From Sulfitobacter sp. M05 (GTDB taxonomy: Bacteria; Pseudomonadota; Alphaproteobacteria; Rhodobacterales; Rhodobacteraceae), in contig NZ_JABEDH010000006.1 in NCBI RefSeq assembly GCF_029285175.1, positions 92,743 through 156,742 of the forward strand: DNA of 64,000 nt. The letters are read 5' to 3'. The notes under the pieces were generated by a model, which had not been told where the DNA came from, did no database searches, and worked only from the letters and a program-made list of their open reading frames with translations. Made by a program: the position numbers and the translations under genes. This document shows positions 46,496-54,591 of this stretch, piece by piece (within the stretch, counting starts at the first letter, position 1; the number at the start of each line of letters is the position of its first letter).

Positions 46496-46526
46496 ATAAA
46501 TCAGAAACGGATACGGGAGAATCCAC

Positions 46527-48053
46527 ATGAAACTATCACGAAGAAATTTGTTAAAGACCTCAGCTGCGGCGGCGGCATTTGCCGCTGTTGGCCTGCCCTC
46601 TTTCGCACAGGCGATTGATGAATTGATCATCGCCTATAACGTGAACTTGCCCAGCTGGGACCCGACCGTGGGGCTTTCTGCGGTAAACCCAACAATTCAG
46701 GGGTTGTACCAGTCGGTTTTTGATCTGTTCATTCCACAAAACCCCGATCTGTCTTTCGGTTCTGGTATCATCACGGATTACGGTTGGGGCGAAGGCAACA
46801 AGACCATCTGGATGGACGTCCGCGACGGTGTCACTTGGCACAACGGCGACCCCCTGACGGCAGAGGATGTCGCCTGGTCGCTGGCCCGTGTGGCAAACCC
46901 CGAAACCGGCAGCCCAATTCAGTTTATCTGGGGGAAAATCACCAACATCAAAGCCGAGGGCAACCGGGTTACCGCCGATATGCCCGAATACGAACCAACC
47001 TTCTTTAAGTGGATGTCGTTCCTTACGGGCTATGTCATGCCAAAGAAATACTACCAAGAGGTCGGCGCAGAAGGGTTTGAGGCAGCACCAATCGGGACCG
47101 GCCCCTATATGGTCGAAAAATTCGAGCGCAACGCCTTTGTGCGCCTGAAGGCCAACGAAAATTATTGGGGCGGCGCGCCGGAGTTCAAAACCGTAACCGT
47201 GAAGTTTGTCACCGATGCCGCGTCCCGCGTTGCCGAAGTGGAATCCGGCAATTCACACGTCACTCTTGAAATCCCTTATGAGGAATATAACCGCCTGAAG
47301 GACAAGGATGGCCTAGCCGGTGTCGCTGAACCCATCTCTGATATCGGGATGATTTTCCTGAATGACATCGAAGTGATGACAGACCCGAATGTGCGCAAGG
47401 CGGCGGCACATGCGATTGACAAACAGTTAATCATTGACCGGCTGTTGTCCGGATTTGGCGTGCCGATCGATACATTGCAAACCCCGGATTACGCAGCCTT
47501 CGATGACAGCATCAAGGTCGCCTATGATCCCGAATTGTCAAAGAAACTGCTCGCGGACAGCGGCTATAGCACCGACAACCCTGTGAAATTCAAAATCCAG
47601 ACCACCAAGGGATTCAAACCCAAGGATTATGAAATGGTGCAGGCCATTGTCGGTCTGTGGCGCCGGGTTGGCATCGAGGCCGAGATCGAAGTCTACGAAA
47701 TTGCGAAGCACTTTGAGCTGCGTGCCGCCGACCAACTGGCACCGGCTGCATTCTACAACTGGGGCAACTCTGTGGGGGATCCGACAACCTCGACCGGATT
47801 TGCCATGTTCGGCCCCTCGCCGCATTCGGTCTGGGACGGCGAGGCCACGTTCAACAAGATCCTGCCGCTTTGGGGTGAGGCCGACGAAGCCAAACGTATC
47901 GCAGGTTGGAAAGAGGTGGACCGAAGCATCGCGGAAAACGCCGAGGTCATTCCACTTCTGCAATATGTGCAGCCCATTGTGCATACAGCGGGCATCACCG
48001 TCGTGCCGCATCGCTCCGGTGCTTTGCTGCCGCATCTGATGACCCGTTCTTAA
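46527..48053 (+). CDS. ABC transporter substrate-binding protein, peptide/nickel type (SBP_bac_5)
   Basis: A 508-residue periplasmic solute-binding protein. The leader MKLSRRNLLKTSAAAAAFAA has a twin-arginine motif (SRRNLLK), which is unusual for this family though known. The mature protein shows DGVTWHNGDPLTAEDVAWSL and the later VRKAAAHAIDKQLIID typical of cluster-C binding proteins. GGGAGAAT precedes the ATG. It is followed by a strong hairpin and then the permease and ATPase genes. The ligand may be the substrate of the FAD/Ior cassette. Confidence 0.92.
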   Translation: MKLSRRNLLKTSAAAAAFAAVGLPSFAQAIDELIIAYNVNLPSWDPTVGLSAVNPTIQGLYQSVFDLFIPQNPDLSFGSGIITDYGWGEGNKTIWMDVRDGVTWHNGDPLTAEDVAWSLARVANPETGSPIQFIWGKITNIKAEGNRVTADMPEYEPTFFKWMSFLTGYVMPKKYYQEVGAEGFEAAPIGTGPYMVEKFERNAFVRLKANENYWGGAPEFKTVTVKFVTDAASRVAEVESGNSHVTLEIPYEEYNRLKDKDGLAGVAEPISDIGMIFLNDIEVMTDPNVRKAAAHAIDKQLIIDRLLSGFGVPIDTLQTPDYAAFDDSIKVAYDPELSKKLLADSGYSTDNPVKFKIQTTKGFKPKDYEMVQAIVGLWRRVGIEAEIEVYEIAKHFELRAADQLAPAAFYNWGNSVGDPTTSTGFAMFGPSPHSVWDGEATFNKILPLWGEADEAKRIAGWKEVDRSIAENAEVIPLLQYVQPIVHTAGITVVPHRSGALLPHLMTRS

Positions 48054-48070
48054 CGGCATCCCTTCGGTCT

Positions 48071-48107
48071 GGCGGGGGGCACTTTGGTGCCGCCCCGCCC
48101 TTTTTTT
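48071..48107 (+). terminator. intrinsic terminator/attenuator after the binding-protein gene
   Basis: A GC-rich hairpin of about 12 bp (left arm 48071-48082, right arm 48087-48099 with one bulged G at 48092) with a TTTG loop, followed by seven T (48101-48107). It is the best-formed intrinsic terminator in the window. The permease ATG is only 11 nt after the T-run, so it probably lets only part of transcription through, giving excess binding protein. Confidence 0.8.
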
Positions 48108-48118
48108 GACGGATTCTC

Positions 48119-49129
48119 ATGACAGTTTTTAGAAATATACTGATCCGGCTGTTGACCACAGCTGTGACCCTATTTGGCGTTGCAGTTATTGTTTTCGTGG
48201 TGATTCGCGTGGTGCCGGGCAATCCCATCGCAATGATGTTGCCCCCTGGAGCGACCGATGCCGATATCGCTCGCCTACAAGCGCAATACGGGTTCGACAA
48301 ATCCATATTCCAGCAATTCATGATCTGGCTATCCGGTGTGATGCAAGGCGATTTCGGCACCTCGATTTCAACCCGGCAGCCCGTCGCCGGTCTGGTGTTA
48401 AGCCGCCTGCCCGCCACTCTGGAACTGTCTATCGTTGCCCTAACCATCGCGATGCTGCTTGGCGGTGCTTTGGCATTGGCCGGCACGCGGTTTCGCGAGA
48501 CCAAGGCGGAAGCTGCCGTCGACATTACTTCTGGGATGGCACTTTCCATCCCGGATTTCCTTTGGGGATTGGTATTAATCTTACTTTTTGGGGTGCTTTG
48601 GCCGGTGTTTCACATATCAGGTCGTATTTCACCCGCGCTAAACATCGATTTTTCCACGAACTTTTATCTGTTCGAATCCATCTTGCGGCTGCGCTTTGAC
48701 GTTATAGCCGATTTGGTCGGGCATATGTTCATGCCTGCTCTTGCCTTGGCTATCCCACTCGCCGCGATCATCGCACAGCTTTTAAAACAGTCTCTAAAAG
48801 AGACAATGCATCTTGATTACGTGACCCTTGCCCGGACCAAAGGCTATGGCGAAAACCACGTGATCACCCGCGAAGCCCTGCCGAACGCAGTGCTGCCAAC
48901 GCTGACGCTTGTAGGGGTGCAATTCACCTTTCTGATTGGCGGCACCGTCATCATTGAACGGCTGTTCAGTTATGAAGGACTTGGCAATATGGCGATTGAC
49001 GCGGTGATAAATCGCGACCTGCCGTTGATCCAGGGCATCGTGATCCTCTTTGCCTTTCTTTTTACCATCGTAAATCTGGTTGTTGATATGCTTTATGTCT
49101 TGTTGAATCCAAAGCTTCGCCATGCGTGA
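48119..49129 (+). CDS. ABC transporter permease (DppB type)
   Basis: A 336-residue inner-membrane permease: an N-terminal helix TTAVTLFGVAVIVFVVIRVVPG, then the conserved GNPIAMMLPPGA opening and five further helices with an EAA-like loop (TLARTKGYGENHVITREALPNA). It is the first of two permeases of the importer and overlaps the next gene by 8 bp. Confidence 0.93.
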   Translation: MTVFRNILIRLLTTAVTLFGVAVIVFVVIRVVPGNPIAMMLPPGATDADIARLQAQYGFDKSIFQQFMIWLSGVMQGDFGTSISTRQPVAGLVLSRLPATLELSIVALTIAMLLGGALALAGTRFRETKAEAAVDITSGMALSIPDFLWGLVLILLFGVLWPVFHISGRISPALNIDFSTNFYLFESILRLRFDVIADLVGHMFMPALALAIPLAAIIAQLLKQSLKETMHLDYVTLARTKGYGENHVITREALPNAVLPTLTLVGVQFTFLIGGTVIIERLFSYEGLGNMAIDAVINRDLPLIQGIVILFAFLFTIVNLVVDMLYVLLNPKLRHA

Positions 49130-49973
49130 TGCCCGAGGAGACGTTACCCGCCCCATTGGCGCACGCCTGTGGCTTTCCGGCGCATGGCTTGCCTTGTTGG
49201 TCCTCGCGGCCCTCTGTGCGCCGCTCATTGCCCCCAAGGACCCGCTTATGCAGGATCTGTTCCTTGGGCGTATGCCACCTTTCTGGGTGACGGGGGCCGA
49301 ACCTGGTTACCTGCTGGGCACAGATTCACTGGGGCGTGATGTGCTTAGTCGCATACTCTATGGGGCGCGTTTGGCTCTTATTGTGGCGTTGGTCGCCGGC
49401 AGCCTCACGTGCTTCATTGGGGCCACACTGGGGCTCATCGCCGGATACTACCGCGGCTGGCCGGATCGGATCATAAGCCGTTTTGTCGACATCTGGATGG
49501 CCTTTCCGCCCGTGCTTTTTGCCATTCTGCTGATTGCGGTTATGGGGCCGGGCCTGGTCTCGATTATCATCGCGATTGTCGTCATCGACTGGACCCGGTT
49601 TGCGCGGGTTATCCGCGCCGAGGCAATGTCACAGGGGGCGATGGATTATGTCGCTTCTGCGCAGGTCGCAGGCCGGACACGGTTCGGCACCATGTTGACG
49701 GAAATTCTGCCGAACGTACTGCCAACCATCGTTGCATTGCTCACTCTTGAGATGGGTATCGCCGTCATCATCGAAGCAATCCTGAGCTTTGTGAACCTGT
49801 CGATTTCGACCGACAGCCCGACATGGGGCGGCATGATTGCCGAGGGCCGCACGTCAGTTCATCAGGCCTGGTGGGTTCTGGTGTTTCCACTGATCACGTT
49901 GTTTCTTACGGTTCTTAGTTTCAGCCAATTGGGCGAAGGGTTGAAAGACCGCTTTGATCCGGTGTTAAGATGA
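49122..49973 (+). CDS. ABC transporter permease (DppC type)
   Basis: A 283-residue permease that pairs with the DppB-type protein. The pattern LLGTDSLGRDVLSRILYGAR after the first helix is diagnostic of DppC/OppC permeases. The EAA loop reads RVIRAEAMSQGAMDYVASAQ. The first eight bases overlap the previous gene, and the stop overlaps the ATPase by 4 bp. Confidence 0.93.
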   Translation: MRDARGDVTRPIGARLWLSGAWLALLVLAALCAPLIAPKDPLMQDLFLGRMPPFWVTGAEPGYLLGTDSLGRDVLSRILYGARLALIVALVAGSLTCFIGATLGLIAGYYRGWPDRIISRFVDIWMAFPPVLFAILLIAVMGPGLVSIIIAIVVIDWTRFARVIRAEAMSQGAMDYVASAQVAGRTRFGTMLTEILPNVLPTIVALLTLEMGIAVIIEAILSFVNLSISTDSPTWGGMIAEGRTSVHQAWWVLVFPLITLFLTVLSFSQLGEGLKDRFDPVLR

Positions 49974-50839
49974 ATAGTTTTCTGGAAGTTCGAAACCTGA
50001 ACCTAAGTCTGAAAGCGGGAATGCCGATTCTGCGTTCAGTGTCACTCAACGTAGCAGCGGGTCAGGTGCATGGTTTGGTCGGCGAATCCGGTGCCGGCAA
50101 ATCGATGATCGGCAAGGCCGTGTTGGGCACCCTGCCCCGCGCCCTGCAAGTCACTTCGGGTGAAATCTGGCTGGACGGTGTGAACCTCAATAGCCTGCCA
50201 ACCGCCGAACGTCGCAAGACAATCGGGGCGAAAGCCGCGTTGATCCCTCAAGATCCATTAACCGCGCTCAACCCCTCCAAGCGCATCGGACCACAGATCA
50301 CCCGCCGGCTTGTCGATATCCTTGGCTGGCAGAAATCCGATGCCGAAGCGCGGGCGGTTGAACTACTGCACGAGGTGCATATTCCCGATCCGGCGCGCGT
50401 GATGAAAAGCTATCCGCACGAACTATCCGGCGGCATGCGGCAACGTATCTTGATCGCGTCGGCCTTTGCCGCTGAGCCTAAGTTGATCATTGCAGACGAA
50501 CCAACAACGGCATTGGATGTGACTGTGCAAAAGCAAATACTGCGCTTGATTGCAGAGATGCAGCAACGCCATGACACTGCGCTGTTGTTTGTCACCCATG
50601 ACCTTGGTGTCGTGTCCAAAACCTGTGACACGCTATCGGTTCTTTATGCCGGCAAGGTGATCGAAGAGGCCCGCATGCGGCGTTTCTTCACACGGCCGAT
50701 CCATCCCTATTCAGCGGCATTACTAAAGGCCACCCCCACCTATACGAACCCACGGGGCAGCCTCACGCCGGTTCCCCAATCAGTGATTGACGCCACAGAA
50801 CGGGAAGTGCGTGAACATGATATGAGGGCCAGCCGATGA
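49970..50839 (+). CDS. ABC transporter ATP-binding protein (DppD type)
   Basis: A 289-residue ATPase: Walker A GESGAGKSM, signature LSGGMRQRILIASA, Walker B LIIADEPTTALD, and the switch His in FVTHDLG. The short C-terminal tail HPYSAALLKATP is typical of peptide-transport ATPases. Translationally coupled to the permease upstream and to the second ATPase. Confidence 0.93.
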   Translation: MNSFLEVRNLNLSLKAGMPILRSVSLNVAAGQVHGLVGESGAGKSMIGKAVLGTLPRALQVTSGEIWLDGVNLNSLPTAERRKTIGAKAALIPQDPLTALNPSKRIGPQITRRLVDILGWQKSDAEARAVELLHEVHIPDPARVMKSYPHELSGGMRQRILIASAFAAEPKLIIADEPTTALDVTVQKQILRLIAEMQQRHDTALLFVTHDLGVVSKTCDTLSVLYAGKVIEEARMRRFFTRPIHPYSAALLKATPTYTNPRGSLTPVPQSVIDATEREVREHDMRASR

Positions 50840-51630
50840 TGTATGAAATTCGTGATCTGAAACTGTCTTTCCCCGACATCAGCCGCAAGCCGCTGCTCGG
50901 ACCTGTTCCGCGCATTGAGGTCCTTAAAGGGCTTAGTTTCGATGTACCAAAAGGTGTCGTACTGGGGATCGTTGGTGGCTCTGGCTCGGGTAAATCCACG
51001 TTGGGGCGCGCCATGTTGCGGCTACTTGAGCCGACGGGCGGGACGATCCGTTTTGATGGCCAAGACATCACCCACACTCCGGAAGAACATCTGCGCGCAG
51101 TCCGCCAGCGGTTTCAGATGATCTTTCAGGATCCGATGTCATCGCTTAATCCGCGTCGCAGGGTTGGGGCGATCATCAGCGGGCCCCTCAGATTGCACGG
51201 GATGACAGATCTGCGCTCACGCGTGAATGAGGCGCTTGATATGGTTGGCCTGCCGCGAAATTTTGCGACGCGTTATCCGCATGAATTATCCGGCGGCCAG
51301 CGCCAGCGAGTCGGCATCGCCCGCGCCATTGCCCTGCGCCCGGAGTTTATTCTGGCTGACGAAATTGTTTCGGGTCTTGATGTATCGTCGCAAGCGCAGG
51401 TGCTTAACCTTTTGGAAGAACTGGTCCGTGATCTGGGTTTGACGCTGGCCTTTGTCAGTCACGATCTGTCGGTAATCCGGCGTTTATGCGACAGAACTCT
51501 GGTTCTGCACCATGGGATGATCGTTGAAGAGGGTGCCACCGCAGCGCTATTTGATGCGCCGCAGACGGCCTATACCCAAGAGCTGCTGGCGGCGATCCCC
51601 CTGCCCGACCCCGATCAGCCATGGAGATAA
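50836..51630 (+). CDS. ABC transporter ATP-binding protein (DppF type)
   Basis: A 264-residue second ATPase: Walker A GGSGSGKST, signature LSGGQRQRVGIARA, Walker B FILADEIVSGLD, where the usual EPVS is EIVS. The proline to isoleucine change next to the catalytic glutamate is a small oddity. It closes the importer operon. Its stop codon (51628-51630) overlaps the first parS-like palindrome by two bases. Confidence 0.92.
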   Translation: MMYEIRDLKLSFPDISRKPLLGPVPRIEVLKGLSFDVPKGVVLGIVGGSGSGKSTLGRAMLRLLEPTGGTIRFDGQDITHTPEEHLRAVRQRFQMIFQDPMSSLNPRRRVGAIISGPLRLHGMTDLRSRVNEALDMVGLPRNFATRYPHELSGGQRQRVGIARAIALRPEFILADEIVSGLDVSSQAQVLNLLEELVRDLGLTLAFVSHDLSVIRRLCDRTLVLHHGMIVEEGATAALFDAPQTAYTQELLAAIPLPDPDQPWR

Positions 51631-51646
51631 TTGCCCATGGGCAATT
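51629..51646. repeat. parS-like palindrome 1
   Basis: A perfect 18-bp palindrome AATTGCCCATGGGCAATT at the 3' edge of the transporter operon. It shares its 14-bp core TTGCCCATGGGCAA with a second copy 142 bp on, next to the parB stop. Symmetric repeats flanking a par operon are the usual centromere sites bound by ParB. Confidence 0.7.
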
Positions 51647-51770
51647 CGAGATATTTCATTTATTTTCAAGTACTTGACCAAATTCATGGCTTTGCAGGCA
51701 ATCGCGTTTCACCCTTCCGACCTATTGTTGAGAAAACCCATATCCAATTGAATCTAAATACTTATTTTAA

Positions 51771-51788
51771 AATTGCCCATGGGCAACT
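51771..51788. repeat. parS-like palindrome 2
   Basis: The second copy of TTGCCCATGGGCAA (core 51773-51786), with the left flank AA conserved and the right flank changed to CT. It touches the parB stop codon. The 124 bp between the two palindromes are AT-rich and gene-free. Together they form the likely partition site of the replicon. Confidence 0.7.
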
Positions 51789-52777
51789 CAGGATTTGCGG
51801 TTTTTCAGATAGTTCTCAAACGCTGCCCGCAAGGAATTGACAGACAGGTCCGCATCGAAGGCCATATGCACCTGCTTGCCCTGCTTCTTCACAAGAATAC
51901 CGCGCTCTCCGGTACTGCGTGAATACAGCTTTCCTGTGTTCACTTTTGCCGTTTTGACCTTTGGCTTGGCAACTGCGACCAGCCGTTTAAAGACATCCTG
52001 CGCGTCGACATAGGCGCCCTTGCCCAGTGCGGCCCGCGCTTGGGTCTGAGCCAAGAATGCGGCTTCTTCCATGATCGCGGCGGCTTGCTCCGGGTTGCTC
52101 AGCAGCGGCTTTAGGGCACGGGCGTGACGTTCGCGGATGTCGCGTTTACTGGCAAAGGCGTTCAGAATCTCTTCCGGCATTTTCGCAAGCACGAGATAAC
52201 GCGAGAGCCACGGCGGGCTGACCTCCAGCCGTTCCGCCATCGCCTTTTGCGCGCCACCATAATACAAGCGGATCGCCTCGGCATAATCCACCGCGCGCTC
52301 GTAATCAGAGATATCCTCGCGGTCCCGGTTCTCAATATCAGCAAGGCGAAATGCCTCTTCATCGGTCAGGTCGCGCACCTCGACCAGATAGCGATACTGT
52401 GGATAGTTATTGGCCCGCAACCAGCTGACGGCAAAGTGGCGGCGCGCGCCGCAGATAACTTCGAAATCATGTTCTGCGCCATCCAGCCGGCGCACAATCG
52501 CGGGAAACTCCTGCTGGCCCTGCGCCTTTATTCCGTCGATCAAATCCCGGCAGTTTTCTTCGGTCAAAAGCGCATAGTCACGGTTGTGCCGCTCCCACAT
52601 GCGACACCGCGCCGGGTCAACCAGATGCAGTGTTTTCTCCTGCCGTTCGCCGGTCATCCGTTCCCCGATCGAAGTAGACCGTTTGAGAAACCGCGCGCCG
52701 GCACGTTCGGAATGCGGGGCAGGGGTATCCAGCCCGCTTAGCACATCATCGAAAATCGCATCGTGTTTCTTACTCAT
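51788..52777 (-). CDS. parB: plasmid partition protein ParB (RepB-type)
   Basis: A 329-residue ParB. The N-terminal nuclease-like ParB domain has GQQEFPAIVRRLDG and the CTP-binding-type motif CGARRHFAVSWLR, then ENRDREDISDYERAVDY. A central helix-turn-helix follows (AERLEVSPPWLSRYLVLA). The C-terminal region would dimerise. It should bind the two palindromes just downstream and hand the plasmid to ParA. Its start overlaps the parA stop by 4 bp. Confidence 0.92.
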   Translation of the reverse strand: MSKKHDAIFDDVLSGLDTPAPHSERAGARFLKRSTSIGERMTGERQEKTLHLVDPARCRMWERHNRDYALLTEENCRDLIDGIKAQGQQEFPAIVRRLDGAEHDFEVICGARRHFAVSWLRANNYPQYRYLVEVRDLTDEEAFRLADIENRDREDISDYERAVDYAEAIRLYYGGAQKAMAERLEVSPPWLSRYLVLAKMPEEILNAFASKRDIRERHARALKPLLSNPEQAAAIMEEAAFLAQTQARAALGKGAYVDAQDVFKRLVAVAKPKVKTAKVNTGKLYSRSTGERGILVKKQGKQVHMAFDADLSVNSLRAAFENYLKNRKS

Positions 52778-53976
52778 AGCAATCCCTCCTTGCGCAATGC
52801 GCTGTGGTGGCTGGGCCAGGTTTTGCGGATCAACAGCTCGATCTCGGAATTCACCGCATCCAGATAAGCCCGGCAGCGTTTGTGCGTTTCTGTCCGCGTG
52901 CCTGCACCGGTTAGCTCATAAACCGTCGAAAGATTGGCGGCAGCATTGTCGATCTCGGCTGAATCCTTAAGCACAGCACTTAACATATCCATAGGAAAAA
53001 CCGCTTCCATCATCCGCTTGATGGCGACATGGGCGGACTTCCCGTCATTCATCTTGGTTGCCAAAATTTTAACAAATGAATAATCCCGCGCCCCGCCGGC
53101 ACGGGCCAGCTCGTCCAGAGTCGCTCCCATCATCTTGAGGAAATGGGCGGTGGATCCGAAATCGATGTTATTCGGTGGCGCGGGAATGACCAGCGCATTT
53201 GCGGCCCGCAAAACCGACAGGGACAACATGCCGAGGGCAGGGGGCGGATCCATCAAGATGACGTCGAAATTCCCTTTGATAGACTCTATTCCGTCGCGCA
53301 ATCGGTCCAGAACAAAACTGCTGTCCCGGGCCATGCGCGCGGCGAATTCGTATTCGGCATCATAAAGCCCAAGGTTCGCTGGGATTAGCGCAATCCCGGG
53401 CCAATAAGTAGCGCGTAAGGCATAATTCAGGCTGGACGGGCCACCGTGGCGAAAGAACGGGTAAAGCGTGTCGTCATCCTCATCGACATCCACATCAGGG
53501 TTCAATCCGAACATCGAGGTGGTACTGGCCTGGCTGTCGCAATCAATAACGCACACACGGTACCCCTTAAGCGCAAGGAACTGTGCAAGGTGGCAGACCA
53601 TGGTCGATTTGCCAACACCGCCTTTGAAGTTCTGGATTGCCAGCACCATTGCCGGGTCATCCGCACTGCGATGGGGCAGGGTGCCGAAAACCTCGCGCAT
53701 GGTGTTGACTTGCGCCAGCGAATACCCAGTTCGCCGATTGGTTTCGGCGTCTTTTTCAGGCTCGGGCAGGCGGCCATCGGCTTCTGCATCGCGGATCAAT
53801 TTGTCACTGCGCCCGACCATCTCTGCGGCTTTGCGGACATTAAACCGAAGGTCCAGAGATTTGGCGATTCCGGGGGCATAGACGCGTTCGCGCAGCCTTT
53901 CGATGACGATACTGGCGCGGTCGCTTAAATTGCCAAGCTCGGTTAAGGTAACGGGGGGGAGAACGGGCTGCTGCAT
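52774..53976 (-). CDS. parA: plasmid partition ATPase ParA (RepA-type)
   Basis: About 400 residues from the ATG at 53976, chosen because AGAGG lies 7 nt upstream; in-frame starts at 54009 (ATG) and 54033 (TTG) are alternatives. An N-terminal DNA-binding region (about 1-100, with RKAAEMVGRSDKLIRDAE) is followed by a MinD/ParA ATPase: deviant Walker A FKGGVGKST, CVIDCDSQAS and VILMDPPPALG. The long N-terminus is typical of type Ia plasmid ParA/RepA proteins, which also repress their own operon. Divergent from the replication initiator. Confidence 0.92.
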   Translation of the reverse strand: MQQPVLPPVTLTELGNLSDRASIVIERLRERVYAPGIAKSLDLRFNVRKAAEMVGRSDKLIRDAEADGRLPEPEKDAETNRRTGYSLAQVNTMREVFGTLPHRSADDPAMVLAIQNFKGGVGKSTMVCHLAQFLALKGYRVCVIDCDSQASTTSMFGLNPDVDVDEDDDTLYPFFRHGGPSSLNYALRATYWPGIALIPANLGLYDAEYEFAARMARDSSFVLDRLRDGIESIKGNFDVILMDPPPALGMLSLSVLRAANALVIPAPPNNIDFGSTAHFLKMMGATLDELARAGGARDYSFVKILATKMNDGKSAHVAIKRMMEAVFPMDMLSAVLKDSAEIDNAAANLSTVYELTGAGTRTETHKRCRAYLDAVNSEIELLIRKTWPSHHSALRKEGLL

Positions 53977-54296
53977 TTTGGGCCTCTGATATATGTTTCT
54001 CCGAATCATGGACTGTTCAGCAGACCGGCTCAAGTGTGAATTTTATGGGAAAACCTTGAAAAAGTCGGAAATTGAGAAAGAGCTGCAAAAGATTTGCTTT
54101 TTGTGACAGTGCCCCCGATTTTGTGGAGCTGTTTCCTACTAAGCACCCATTTTGTAAGGTTTAACGGATTGTGTGCAATTTGACCTCTCAGCGTGTCTTT
54201 GAGTCCAATAAATTAAAATTTGAAACCACCCTTATAGTTCATGATTCTTAGTGTTCTGTGTTCAGGTCGCAAAACACTCTTAGTTTACTGGGCTTT

Positions 54297-54325
54297 TAGT
54301 CCCTAACGCTTACCTTTAGGGACTA
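54297..54325. repeat. inverted repeat at the left edge of the iterons
   Basis: Ten-base arms TAGTCCCTAA (54297-54306) and TTAGGGACTA (54316-54325), perfect, with a 9-nt spacer, spanning the first iteron. Inverted half-iterons at this place often serve as the operator by which a Rep protein limits its own synthesis, but here it lies well upstream of rep. Confidence 0.55.
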
Positions 54326-54421
54326 TTTGGCTTACCTATCGGGGCGGTTGGTCTTACGTTCAGGGAGTGCTGCGCTTACAGATTGGATGGGTCTTTAGAC
54401 TTACTTTTGGGGTGGCTGCAA
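54309..54421 (+). repeat. iteron array, 22-bp period
   Basis: CTTAC recurs at 54309, 54331, 54353 and 54375, exactly 22 bp apart, and again at 54400 (25 bp). Further G-rich similarity follows each copy (TTTAGGGAC, TATCGGGGC, TTCAGGGAG). Two more isolated copies lie at 54502 and 54544. Regular two-turn spacing in front of a Rep gene is the signature of iterons bound by the initiator. Confidence 0.75.
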
Positions 54422-54591
54422 AGAGGTGCCTATGACGTGGTAATATTCCTTAGCGGAACAAGGGTTTACGAATCAGTCGCGCAGAATCAGGTGATCTAAC
54501 GCTTACAAATTGGGTGATAGACCAAGGCTTGCGCTTGTGATAGCTTACACCCAGAAAATAACAAAAGTAAGTTTTGCACGTAAGGCAGGAT

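Larger units (their letters stand above)
53977..54591. other. candidate plasmid origin of replication
   Basis: A 615-bp gene-free region between divergent parA and the replication initiator gene. The left half (about 54034-54300) is AT-rich. The right half has the iteron array and an inverted repeat described separately. This layout, with iterons upstream of a Rep_3 initiator and parAB beyond, is that of an iteron-controlled plasmid origin. I saw no clear match to a DnaA box. Confidence 0.7.

Noticed and set aside
54036..54140. Possible DnaA boxes in the origin region
   Set aside because: Only poor matches to TTATNCACA were seen, so no box is claimed.
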